A stretch of 64,000 nucleotides of DNA from Bdellovibrionia bacterium (GCA_030424715.1 JAUHWH010000001.1:806001-870000); one strand, 5' to 3'; shown: positions 43,505 through 51,940, numbered from the stretch's first letter. Program-made: numbers and translations. Notes: generated by a model from the letters alone, not told the origin.

Positions 43505-44053
43505 TCAGTATTTATTTAAGCACAGCCCCATGCCCTTTCTTTTTAAAAGAGCGACAAGGGGAAGAGCGAGTAATAGTAGGTGGGGGCTCGAAGGGCCACT
43601 GTTAGATGTTGGCCCTATCATGCCGCACCCACCACCGCCGCTCGAACCAGGTGAGTTGCTAATGTCATTAGCCGGATCGTCGTTGCTGGCAAATTCAGAG
43701 GCATTACTTCGACCATCTCGATCAGAGTCCCTCGCGGCAAAGTCGGGGTCCGAAAAAATAGTTTCAAGGCTATTGAAGCCAGTGGGGGGCAGGTCGTTGC
43801 CCCCAGAAGTTCCAATGATATCCAAGGCCGTGTTTTTAAAATCTTGGCCAAAACTGCCGTTGATATTTCCGGGGCCACCGGCAGAAGAAACGTGGCACAA
43901 TGTGCACTGCCCATTTTTGCCACCCACTCCGGCGGTAACACCATGAATGGCCTCGAGAGCCAGCTGCACCCGCCGCTCTTCGATGTAAGAGCTTGAAGCT
44001 CGCAGAGTTCCAGTGGAGCCGATGATAAAAAGGCAGCACAAAAGTTGATTCAT
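43505..44053 (-). CDS. Exported monoheme cytochrome-like protein with C-terminal sorting-type anchor
   Basis: A 182-residue protein. After a signal peptide (MNQLLCCLFIIGSTGTLRAS) there is one heme c site, Cys50-Thr-Leu-Cys53-His54. A Gly/Asn-rich stretch follows, then an EF-hand-like loop DSDRDGRSNASEF (residues 110-121). The C-terminus is tripartite: a Gly-rich spacer ending GGGGC (Cys143) then GMIGP, a hydrophobic helix of Leu/Ala/Val (about residues 158-169), and basic KRKG. This resembles the Myxo-CTERM/GlyGly-CTERM style of protein-sorting signals. The heme suggests an electron carrier held at the envelope; the processing enzyme is unknown. Confidence 0.75.
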   Translation of the reverse strand: MNQLLCCLFIIGSTGTLRASSSYIEERRVQLALEAIHGVTAGVGGKNGQCTLCHVSSAGGPGNINGSFGQDFKNTALDIIGTSGGNDLPPTGFNSLETIFSDPDFAARDSDRDGRSNASEFASNDDPANDISNSPGSSGGGGCGMIGPTSNSGPSSPHLLLLALPLVALLKRKGMGLCLNKY

Positions 44054-44140
44054 CCTGTTACTTTATTTCAGGAGGCAGGGGATTGCTAGAATCGCGGGGT
44101 CTTTGCGAAGAGTCATGACAAAAGTCCCGCGATGATTTTC

Positions 44141-44671
44141 TTAAAACGAAGAGTTGGGCTGTTTGAGGAACTCTATTTCTTCTGGAGTGGACGTCCGTTG
44201 TAAAATCTCGTTGCGGTGGGGGTATCGCCCAAATTTTAAAATAATATCGCGGTGCTTTTTTTCATATTCGATGGACATGCCAGGCTGACTAAAAAGCCGA
44301 AAAGCCTCTTCATGAACCAAGGCAGACTCGCTGTGCATATAGGGCATGTAGAGAAAAAATCTTTTGTCAGCGAGTTCCGCGTCAGCACCGCGGGCGACCG
44401 CCTCTTGAGCCAGGGCGAGTGCTAACGGGTCTTGGGCAAAAGCTTGGGGCTGATCACGATACATATTGCGAGAGAATTGATCGAGGACAATGATTTCAGC
44501 CAACCGCCCTTCGGCGGTCTCGCGCCACGAGAACAACTCACAGTTTTTAGCCCGCTCGTGAATAGCGCTGAACTTATCTCGCACTAAGTTATCGAATGAT
44601 TTGTCTTTGGTCCACCATTGTGAGGTTTCGATGTCTTCGAACCAGAATTTGATAACATCACTGGCTTGCAT
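44141..44671 (-). CDS. DUF924 family protein
   Basis: A 176-residue soluble helical protein of the DUF924 family. Typical segments are DVIKFWFEDIETSQWWTKD at the N-terminus, IIVLDQFSRNMYRDQPQAF in the middle, and FFLYMPYMHSES with a run of helices after it. The fold is tetratricopeptide-like and the role of the family is unknown. Its start lies 14 bp inside the GT9 gene in another frame, so it is coupled to glycan-synthesis genes. That link may be accidental, because DUF924 is scattered through many contexts. Confidence 0.88.
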   Translation of the reverse strand: MQASDVIKFWFEDIETSQWWTKDKSFDNLVRDKFSAIHERAKNCELFSWRETAEGRLAEIIVLDQFSRNMYRDQPQAFAQDPLALALAQEAVARGADAELADKRFFLYMPYMHSESALVHEEAFRLFSQPGMSIEYEKKHRDIILKFGRYPHRNEILQRTSTPEEIEFLKQPNSSF

Positions 44672-45653
44672 TTCTCTCTCCCAATTTTTCTAGTGATTGC
44701 ACAACAGACTCAACGGCGATCGACACCATACACGCGTGGTCGCCACGATGGCAAATGTTGCCTCCATGGACGTGGCAGGGGCGACACTCGAGGGTGTTGT
44801 TTTCAAGGACCCGCACATTGTTAAATTCTGGGTAAAATCCAAACTCTTTAGTTGTGGGACCAAAGAGGGCTAGGGTGGGGGCGTTCACGGCAACACCCAT
44901 ATGCATGGGCCCAGAATCTGTCGATACAAAGGCTTTGGCTTGGGCGATAATGGCGGCCATCTCTCGTATTGTGGTTTTGTTTGTGAGGTCCACGAGGAGT
45001 GGACTGTCGGGCAGACCTATTTTTGTTGAGCTCGCTCCGACGACAACGACCGGAATTCTGCGGGCATTGAGTGTTTCGCACAACGCTTTGAAATGGGGCC
45101 ACTCTTTGTTGCCCTGACTGGCGTAAGGGTGAATGGCTACGGCGTTTTTAAAATCAAACTCGTTTTTTGCAAAGGTTAGCGATTGTGCCGGAAAGATCGG
45201 GCGAAGTGCCTCTACAGGAAGCGGCTTGCAGTCAAAAGCCTCTTGCAAAAGTGAATAGTATTTCTCAACCACATGTTGCTTGAGGTCTGACGCATAACTT
45301 CTGTCTCTCACAAAGGCTCGACGCTTACGAGACTGCTTATTGATGACATAGGATTGGCATCCTTGAAAAAGTCTTGCAATAGCGGATTTAAAGTTGCCCT
45401 GCCAATCAATAATGACGTCAAACTCCGGAAGTTGTCGAAGAATCTTCAACAGCGCAAAGAAATGCGAACCCTTTGGTACCACATGGGTTTGCACCACATC
45501 GGTGCTGTTGATGAAAAGTTCTTGGCCGATTTCTGAGGTCAGCATGTGCACTTCGAGATCCGGGCGTTGCTGCCGCAATTGCGCTAGGGGCCCCGTTGTA
45601 AGTAAAAGGTCGCCAAGAGCGCTAAATCGAATGACCAGAACTTTTTGACTCAT
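44658..45653 (-). CDS. Glycosyltransferase family 9 (heptosyltransferase-like)
   Basis: A 331-residue GT-B enzyme of the ADP-heptose:LPS heptosyltransferase family. The N-terminal strand and loop are KVLVIRFSALGDLLLTTGPL. In the C-terminal half are the conserved VAIHPYASQGNKEWPHF and STDSGPMHMGVAVNAPTLAL (nucleotide-sugar binding), followed by FGPTTKEFG. A C-x2-C pair with further cysteines near the end (CRPCHVHGGNICHRGDHAC) is also typical of the family. Acting on the LPS inner core is likely. It starts 5 bp after the GT2 gene and overlaps DUF924 by 14 bp. Confidence 0.93.
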   Translation of the reverse strand: MSQKVLVIRFSALGDLLLTTGPLAQLRQQRPDLEVHMLTSEIGQELFINSTDVVQTHVVPKGSHFFALLKILRQLPEFDVIIDWQGNFKSAIARLFQGCQSYVINKQSRKRRAFVRDRSYASDLKQHVVEKYYSLLQEAFDCKPLPVEALRPIFPAQSLTFAKNEFDFKNAVAIHPYASQGNKEWPHFKALCETLNARRIPVVVVGASSTKIGLPDSPLLVDLTNKTTIREMAAIIAQAKAFVSTDSGPMHMGVAVNAPTLALFGPTTKEFGFYPEFNNVRVLENNTLECRPCHVHGGNICHRGDHACMVSIAVESVVQSLEKLGERNASQ

Positions 45654-45658
45654 CGGCG

Positions 45659-46393
45659 TCAGTCTCTAAAGGATCGTAGTTTTATTTTACATAAGTCAAA
45701 AAGAGCCACCACAAAGGCTTTGGCTTTCACCTTCGATCCGCCCACATCGGTCCAAGACAACAAAGGTTCTTCAAAAAAGTCGGCCACTTTTAAGTTTCCA
45801 GTTTTGATCAGTCTTTGGATCAGCTCAACATCAAACAGCCAGCTGGAATCAAAAGGTTTTTCCACACATTTTTTGAGACCGGGAAAATTATTGATTAATT
45901 TCATCCCACACTGGGTGTCGTAAACTTTGAGGCGCAACATCTGTGATGCCACCAGAGCAAAGCAACGTCCGAGCCAATAGCGCCAGCGCTTGCGATCGAT
46001 ATGTCGACCGAGCAAGAACACGCGCGACCCTAACAGCACCTGACAGTCTTGTAGAGTAAAAATTTTGAGTAGGCGAAAGACCTCGCTCATGGGTGTCGCC
46101 AAATCGGCGTCAAAATAGCCGGTGAGGGTTGCCTGTTTGTCGATAGCTTCGATGAGTCCCTGTCGGACGGCTTCTCCTTTGCCGGAGTTTTTTTCCAGTT
46201 GGTGTAGAAAAAAACGGTCGGGGTGGGCTTGAATCATGGTCTGAATGATTTCGGCTGTTCTGTCTTTCGAACCGTCGTCAACAAACAGCCAGTGGAGATT
46301 GGCGTTCTCTTGCAAGCTATCAATGAAAACTTGGGGATGAAGGCGTTCCTCCTCATTAAAACAGGGGACCACCAGAACAATTTTTTCTGCCAT
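45659..46393 (-). CDS. Glycosyltransferase family 2 (dolichyl-phosphate glucosyltransferase-like)
   Basis: A 244-residue GT-A enzyme. The N-terminus VLVVPCFNEEERLH, the DDGSKDRTAEII loop and the DxD-like motif in GYFDADLATPMSE match ALG5/GtrB-type enzymes, which transfer a sugar from UDP-Glc to a polyprenyl phosphate. No extra membrane helices are obvious, unlike GtrB, which has two. As the first gene of the minus-strand trio GT2-GT9-DUF924, it may make the lipid-linked sugar donor that the multi-pass protein beside it could use. That pairing is inference. Confidence 0.9.
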   Translation of the reverse strand: MAEKIVLVVPCFNEEERLHPQVFIDSLQENANLHWLFVDDGSKDRTAEIIQTMIQAHPDRFFLHQLEKNSGKGEAVRQGLIEAIDKQATLTGYFDADLATPMSEVFRLLKIFTLQDCQVLLGSRVFLLGRHIDRKRWRYWLGRCFALVASQMLRLKVYDTQCGMKLINNFPGLKKCVEKPFDSSWLFDVELIQRLIKTGNLKVADFFEEPLLSWTDVGGSKVKAKAFVVALFDLCKIKLRSFRD

Positions 46394-46495
46394 TGCCTCT
46401 CCAGGGTTGAACTCTTCGTATAACAGGGGCCGCGAGATGTCACTGTCCGGAGCAAAGCTATGGACATCTTTGGGGACCAGGTCTAATATGGTCCA

Positions 46496-47824
46496 ATGCC
46501 TCTGAAGCCCTCGCCCAATCTCAATAGATTGTTGATTTTACTTGGTTTTTTGATGACCGCCGTCTACGGGTACTCCCATTTTATCGATGGCGATGTGATT
46601 CAAATTTTAGATAAAGCACACCTGATGGTGACCGAGGGAACCGTGACCCCCTTTGGTAACGTTTCAAGCAGCGGAGCTAGCGGAAACATCCCTGGCGCAT
46701 TTCTAACCCTGGCCTCTGGCGGCCCAATGAGTGTTTGGCCCTCGCCTTGGGCAGCCTTGGTTTTTTTGGCCCTATTGCACTTTTTGGGCCTGTTGATGTT
46801 TCAGAATGTTTTGAAGAACTTCGTCGGTTCGTTCGCTATGTTGGCCTTGATTGTGTTTTATTGGCTCAATCCGTGGCGCTTGAGTGAGGTGTTTCTCTGG
46901 AACCCGGGTTATATCTACTTTGCGACAATGCTGCATATGTGGTCGGCGTATCATTTATCAAAACGCCCCTCTTTTCAGTTTAGTGTGATTCATGGTCTGA
47001 GTCTTTTTTTAGGTCTGCAAATTCACCCATCCTTTATCATTCTGTTTTTTATCACAATGATGCTTTTGTGGATGAAGGCGCTGAAGCCCCATATTCTTGG
47101 GACGCTGTCAGGGATTGTTTTGGGTTTACTGACTTTGACCCCCTATTTTTTAGCGGGCCTTGAGGATCCCAGTATTTTCCCGCAGCCGGGGAGCGGTGAT
47201 GGTAAGGGGCATTTGTTTTTCGGGCTACTCTATGTCTACCCACTGTTGAAGGGATTTTGGTATTGGATATTATTTGGCTCGAATATCTTTCAAACCCATG
47301 TGTTTCATCAGTTGGATTTCAGTTGGATGCAGTTGCCCACATTGGAAGTCGTCTTTAAGGTCTTTTGGACTGTTGTCAAATATGGTGTTGGTTTATTCGG
47401 AGTGGGTGTTTCGTTTTACGTAAACTTTAAATTTTACAAGGCCAACCGTAAGAAATTCAATGTGCTCAAGTTCAAGATGAAAGACTCAGGGCAATGGTTG
47501 AGTCTTTACACGATCTCGGCTTTTGTTGCGGCCCTGATCGCCACGGCAATTTCTACGACACTGCCGATCTATTGGCACTTACTTTATGTGTGGCCGATGA
47601 CATTGATTCCGCTTCTTTTGAAGTTCGATGAATTTTCGGCGTCAGAAAAATGGAAAGTCCGAACATCTCGTTACCTATTGGTTATCATCGTGTATTTTTG
47701 TGCCACGAACTTATTGGCTGGGATAGGGTCGAAAAAGCATGATATCCGCAAGCCCTTTCACGATCTCTATTTAGAGGCTTGCTTAGAAACTTGTGCGGTC
47801 GAAAACCTATCGAGAGCGCAATAA
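46496..47824 (+). CDS. Multi-pass membrane protein, GT-C glycosyltransferase-like
   Basis: A 442-residue integral membrane protein with roughly ten hydrophobic helices. After the first helix, a periplasmic loop carries acidic residues (SHFIDGDVIQILDKAHLM), the position of the catalytic Asp in PMT/ArnT-type GT-C enzymes, which use polyprenyl-phosphate sugars. A second loop has WNPGYIYFATMLHMW. The family is not recognised outright; a flippase-like protein is an alternative. It diverges from the GT2 gene by a 102-bp gap and is followed 16 bp later by the TEK-motif genes, so the four plus/minus genes look like one glycan locus. The ATG lacks a good Shine-Dalgarno. Confidence 0.7.
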   Translation: MPLKPSPNLNRLLILLGFLMTAVYGYSHFIDGDVIQILDKAHLMVTEGTVTPFGNVSSSGASGNIPGAFLTLASGGPMSVWPSPWAALVFLALLHFLGLLMFQNVLKNFVGSFAMLALIVFYWLNPWRLSEVFLWNPGYIYFATMLHMWSAYHLSKRPSFQFSVIHGLSLFLGLQIHPSFIILFFITMMLLWMKALKPHILGTLSGIVLGLLTLTPYFLAGLEDPSIFPQPGSGDGKGHLFFGLLYVYPLLKGFWYWILFGSNIFQTHVFHQLDFSWMQLPTLEVVFKVFWTVVKYGVGLFGVGVSFYVNFKFYKANRKKFNVLKFKMKDSGQWLSLYTISAFVAALIATAISTTLPIYWHLLYVWPMTLIPLLLKFDEFSASEKWKVRTSRYLLVIIVYFCATNLLAGIGSKKHDIRKPFHDLYLEACLETCAVENLSRAQ

Positions 47825-47840
47825 CTGTGGAGCATTTGGC

Positions 47841-49202
47841 GTGAGTGAGCACTCTCTGGTCGATGTTTGTCTTTATTATGATCACTTTCAGGGTGGTGCC
47901 CCCCAGCCCAACGGTGGCCATGGCGCCAAGTTGGCACATCTTCAAAAAATGAGCTTTTTCGGAAAGAAGGTGAAAACTCATCCTGATGCTGTGTGGTCAC
48001 ATACACAGATCCAAGATGACCTGGCTGATCTTGACATCACCTTCCGTGAGACTCGGTTGAGCCAGCCCATTCAAGCCGGCACCTCTCGGCACCACTGGTA
48101 TGTGATCGAACCTTTTTTTATCACCCAGTGCTTTCGCGAAAATCAGAGTGTTCTCAAGGCCTTGTCTAGGCGGGCTTTGCAAATGCTTCGCTCAGGGCAG
48201 CTCTCTTTGGTTATTTGGTACCCGAAAGAGGCTCACGACCTTGAAATGGACGATTGGTTTGCCCTCTTAAATCAGGGTGTCAAAGATCTCGGTATAAAAA
48301 ATTGCATACTTTATTTTTCAGATATGAACGTGCAAGAAAACGCGCTGAGATGGAGCGCAAGACACTCAACACCTCTTCACCTCACACCTCGCGCTCTGGA
48401 CTACTGGTTTGATTCTCATCGTAGCTTGATGAATGCGTATTTGAGAGATGATGAGTTGGGGACCTTTTTGCGTCCTGAGCCGGTTTTACGAGAGAAACCA
48501 CGACCCAAACATTATCTGTGCTTGAACGCCGTCGCCAAAGCGCACCGAGTGTTTCTAGTCAATGATCTGGGGCAAAAGGGCTTGCTTCCTCAAAGTCATC
48601 ACAGTCTTCTTTTTCGCTACGGCCATACTGTTGATCGGCGTGATCTCGAGTCAGAGGTTGATAAGTACCTACAGCTCGATGACAGGGAGCGTGCCACCAA
48701 GATCAGAGAAATCGAAAGCTTTCTCGATCAAAATCACCCCGGTCAGCCCATTGTTTTAGACCGAGCCTTGAAGGATTACGGAGAAAACGATCGTGTGCAC
48801 CAACCCTGGATTTACCAAGAGACTTATTGTTCCGTAGTGACCGAGAGTGTGGTTGACGATGATATTTTCTTTTTGACTGAAAAGACTTATAAATGTTTTC
48901 ACTTTCTTCATCCTTTTTTACTTTTCGGAAGTGTTGGGGCCTTGACCCATCTCAGAAAAATGGGATTTGAGACTTTCCCCGATTGGTTTGATGAGAGCTA
49001 CGACAGTGAGCCGGATCTGCGCAAACGTTACCAACTCGTTCTGCAAAACATCCAATCTCTGTGTCAGAAAGATTTGAAAGACCTCCATAAGTTATACCAA
49101 AACAGTTGGGAGAAACTGGAGCACAACTGGCAACACTTCTTTTTGGCTAAACGAAAGCACGACTTTAAGGAGAGGGTTCTTGGAACTGAATATAATCTAT
49201 GA
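47841..49202 (+). CDS. TEK-motif protein 1, putative glycosyltransferase of an unassigned family
   Basis: A 453-residue soluble protein. GTG 47841 follows GGAG eight bases upstream; longer starts would overlap the previous gene. The first 200 residues are aromatic and mixed. Near 224 comes YLCLNAVAKAHRVFLV, near 343-363 FFLTEKTYKCFHFLHPFLLF, then GALTHLRKMGFETFPDW and FDESYDSE near 383. The downstream gene has the same motifs in the same order and spacing. TEK.(Y/F)K...HPF(L)..G resembles the nucleotide-sugar motif of GT10 fucosyltransferases ((Y/F)xTEK...NAL.AG..PVV.G), which is why I suggest a GT-B enzyme. This is inference. No signal peptide is present. Confidence 0.7.
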   Translation: MSEHSLVDVCLYYDHFQGGAPQPNGGHGAKLAHLQKMSFFGKKVKTHPDAVWSHTQIQDDLADLDITFRETRLSQPIQAGTSRHHWYVIEPFFITQCFRENQSVLKALSRRALQMLRSGQLSLVIWYPKEAHDLEMDDWFALLNQGVKDLGIKNCILYFSDMNVQENALRWSARHSTPLHLTPRALDYWFDSHRSLMNAYLRDDELGTFLRPEPVLREKPRPKHYLCLNAVAKAHRVFLVNDLGQKGLLPQSHHSLLFRYGHTVDRRDLESEVDKYLQLDDRERATKIREIESFLDQNHPGQPIVLDRALKDYGENDRVHQPWIYQETYCSVVTESVVDDDIFFLTEKTYKCFHFLHPFLLFGSVGALTHLRKMGFETFPDWFDESYDSEPDLRKRYQLVLQNIQSLCQKDLKDLHKLYQNSWEKLEHNWQHFFLAKRKHDFKERVLGTEYNL

Positions 49203-50652
49203 TTTTTTCGATGGCGACAAGCCTCTTCCTAATGGGCTTTGTCCAAAGTATCACGAAGGGTTTTGGGCAGATGACCATAACGCCTACAATGTTTTAACTC
49301 GCTTTATCCCAATGCAAGATACCCGGATGGGTTTTTTTCAGCTACTGCTGGAGAGAAGCGGACGACAATTTAGGATACTGTCCCCTGATAATCTGCCATT
49401 GCAGGGGCTTAATATTTTTCCTGTAGAGCTGAACTATTCTGATCGTTCGCTGGTTCTTGAGAATTGTTTTGCGCAGATTTCAGAATCTTCGCTTGCAGCC
49501 ATTCGACAAAGCAAGATGAAGCTATTGGTTTATTACGGTTTTGAAGCCTTCTCAATCGATCAGGCCCATTGGATACATTTGGTAGAGAGAAGCCTGGGGG
49601 TGCTGGGAATTCCCCCGGAGCACACGATTTTTGTTTTTGGCTGCGAGAACCTATTGCAAAATGTAAGAAGCTATTATGAAAACCAAACTCCGTACTGGAA
49701 TTGGAAGTGCCTGAACTGGCTTCATTTCTCCCATTTTGAGTTTGAGTTCAGCCACTATCTAAACTTTGTGAAAGAGCGCCCGGCTTTGGCGAAAAAAGAG
49801 TTGGTTGCTCATGTTGAATCTGAAAAGACGCCGACTAAAAAGTTTTTGTGCCTTAACGGGGGTGGACGAGAGCATCGGGTGTTTTTCTTAAAAGAGCTTT
49901 TCAGAAGAAAACTAAATACCCATGGGCATATTAGCTACCTGAAAAAGTTTTTGGGTGGTGACCAGACAAGAGAGTTTGTGGACTCTTTTGATCCCGAGCA
50001 ATCAAAGATTCTACGCTTTCACGAAAGCTTCACCTTAGACCCTCTCTATCTCGACACACCAAAGGCTTTTGATGAGTGGCACAATAGGGGCATGAGCGCT
50101 TGGACTTATGAGGACAGCTGGTTCACTGTTGTCACAGAAACTCTTTATCAGCCGGACAGTGTCTTTCTTACCGAAAAAAGCTTTAAACCGATTGCAAACC
50201 TTCATCCTTTTTTGCTTGTTGGCTTTACTGGGGCCTTAGAGACCTTGAGAGACTTGGGTTATAAAACCTTCTCTCCATGGTTCGATGAGAGTTATGACCA
50301 TGAGAAGTCTCACGCCCTTCGATTTCGAAAAGTGCTTAAAGAAGTAGAAAGATTGTGTAATCTCTCCGACGATGCGTGGGGGCAGATGCTCGACGAAATG
50401 ACTCCAACCCTGGAGCACAACAGAAACCTTTTGTTTTCCAAACAATTCGGTGAGCAAATCAACACTCTTTTTAATCAGATAGAGAGCATCAGTAGAGAGC
50501 CCAATCGGTCTTTGCAGGATCTCGAAAGGTTTTTAAAGGTGCGAGAGGGCTCGAAAAACGCTTTAGCAAAGACGTCTTATGATGGTCCTGGGGGGCTGTG
50601 GTCTGTAGCTAAGCGCAGGTTAGGCTCTTTTACAGAGGGGCTTTGGAACTGA
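49180..50652 (+). CDS. TEK-motif protein 2, paralogue of the preceding gene
   Basis: A 490-residue paralogue of the gene before it, in another frame and overlapping it by 23 bp. The start is TTG 49180 after AAGGAGAGG; the spacing is acceptable. Shared blocks are FLCLNGGGREHRVFFLKEL (near 222), SWFTVVTETL, VFLTEKSFKPIANLHPFLL (near 328), GALETLRDLGYKTFSPW and FDESYDHE (near 368). Outside these blocks the two differ strongly, which argues for an old duplication and different acceptors or donors. The last 70 residues are an extension absent from the first copy (LQDLERFLKVREGSKN). The 3' end overlaps the convergent UDP-sugar dehydrogenase gene by 76 bp. Confidence 0.7.
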   Translation: MELNIIYDFFDGDKPLPNGLCPKYHEGFWADDHNAYNVLTRFIPMQDTRMGFFQLLLERSGRQFRILSPDNLPLQGLNIFPVELNYSDRSLVLENCFAQISESSLAAIRQSKMKLLVYYGFEAFSIDQAHWIHLVERSLGVLGIPPEHTIFVFGCENLLQNVRSYYENQTPYWNWKCLNWLHFSHFEFEFSHYLNFVKERPALAKKELVAHVESEKTPTKKFLCLNGGGREHRVFFLKELFRRKLNTHGHISYLKKFLGGDQTREFVDSFDPEQSKILRFHESFTLDPLYLDTPKAFDEWHNRGMSAWTYEDSWFTVVTETLYQPDSVFLTEKSFKPIANLHPFLLVGFTGALETLRDLGYKTFSPWFDESYDHEKSHALRFRKVLKEVERLCNLSDDAWGQMLDEMTPTLEHNRNLLFSKQFGEQINTLFNQIESISREPNRSLQDLERFLKVREGSKNALAKTSYDGPGGLWSVAKRRLGSFTEGLWN

Positions 50653-51833
50653 CGGGTGTTCCCATAATGAACGACCTTGCAATGGATATCTTTAGGGTTG
50701 CTCCAGCGTCTCCAAGGATCAATCACTATACTGTTGTCATCAATAGGAATGTTTTGCGTCCAGGTATCCCAGTACCCGATGAGGTACACTCTCGATTTTG
50801 GAAAGTCTGTTGGTATTTTGTCATTGGTGTTTTCGTCGTAATAACAAACCTCGGCACCCAACTCTTTTAAATAGTGTCCAACCAAGAGGCTATAACTGCC
50901 GTCGGTGAGACTCACTTGAGGTTTGTAGGCCTTGCCGACAATGCAGATGTGTTTGCCGTGTTGAATCACTGATTTTGCCATATTTTGGGCTTGGATTTCG
51001 CGAGAGTGCATGATGGAGCCAAAAAGATCATAACCGAGGTCGAGCTTTTCAGATAAAAAACGTAAAGCAATATTATCACGAGGGTGACAAGGACCTCCGT
51101 CACCCATGCCCGCTTTCATGTAGGCCGCCGAGGTGATCCTGTAGGTACTGTCAGCAAGGGCCTTGCTGACAACGTCCACGTCCATGTTCCCTGATTTTTC
51201 AGCCACATCTTGGATCATATTGACCAAAGAAATCTTTGCAGAAATAAAAGTGTTATAGAAAATCTTAATGGCTTCACCTTCATCCCACGTGCCCACCACG
51301 TATCGTGGATCGTTGTTCATCATCGGTCGATAAAAGTCGATGAGCATCTGAGCTTCTTGGGACTGCTCGCCTTTTTCGGTTCCGATGATAACCATCTCAG
51401 GGTTAACAAAGTCTGACTTCACAGTGCCCATGGCAATTAAGTAAGGGTTGTAAATAAATTGTAGGTTACTGCATTTAGGAAGAAACTGTTCTCGAATGGT
51501 TCCGGGCAAAACTGTTGAGATTAGTACGAGAGGGACTTTTTTGGTAACCAGTGCGTTCACTTGCTCCAAAACTTCGATAACTGCAGTGTAATCAAAATCT
51601 TGGTTGGGCAAATGATTAATCGGTTTTTCACCACCGTAATCCGGTGAGTGAGGTGTGGGAACCGCAACAAAAATCATGTCTGCTTTTTTCGTCAATTCAC
51701 CGAGGTCAGAGACCACCTGAAACTTCGAGGTGGATCTTCGTTCCACATCATAACCAATCACTTGGTAGTGTTCTGCCATCACTTCGGCCACTGGGAGCCC
51801 CAACTTTCCTAAACCAACAAAACCTATAGTCAT
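50577..51833 (-). CDS. UDP-glucose/GDP-mannose dehydrogenase family protein
   Basis: A 418-residue NAD-dependent nucleotide-sugar dehydrogenase. I start it at ATG 51833 (MTIGFVGLGKLGLP) because this places the Rossmann glycines at the usual position; the longer frame adds a senseless serine-rich peptide. VLISTVLPGT and IVGKAYKPQVSLTDGS are conserved. The catalytic Cys249 is intact in DGGPCHPRDNIAL. The usual NPEFLREG segment reads NPYLIAMGTVKSDF instead, so the substrate pocket differs from textbook Ugd. Its product would feed uronic-type sugar donors to the neighbouring glycosyltransferases. The last 25 codons overlap the paralogue gene on the other strand. Confidence 0.88.
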   Translation of the reverse strand: MTIGFVGLGKLGLPVAEVMAEHYQVIGYDVERRSTSKFQVVSDLGELTKKADMIFVAVPTPHSPDYGGEKPINHLPNQDFDYTAVIEVLEQVNALVTKKVPLVLISTVLPGTIREQFLPKCSNLQFIYNPYLIAMGTVKSDFVNPEMVIIGTEKGEQSQEAQMLIDFYRPMMNNDPRYVVGTWDEGEAIKIFYNTFISAKISLVNMIQDVAEKSGNMDVDVVSKALADSTYRITSAAYMKAGMGDGGPCHPRDNIALRFLSEKLDLGYDLFGSIMHSREIQAQNMAKSVIQHGKHICIVGKAYKPQVSLTDGSYSLLVGHYLKELGAEVCYYDENTNDKIPTDFPKSRVYLIGYWDTWTQNIPIDDNSIVIDPWRRWSNPKDIHCKVVHYGNTRQFQSPSVKEPNLRLATDHSPPGPS

Positions 51834-51940
51834 AGAGTGGAAGCTAGATGAGGTCGGGGAAACTGACAATCTCGAACATCGCGTCAAAGGGGCCTCTGTT
51901 GCACATTCCAGGGCCCTGGGAGACCAATAAATGAGGGGGG

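Noticed and set aside
51900-51940. Perfect palindrome CCAGGGCCCTGG at 51908-51919 as terminator or operator
   Set aside because: It has no loop and no T-run, and 12-bp palindromes are expected by chance in 64 kb; no supporting context.
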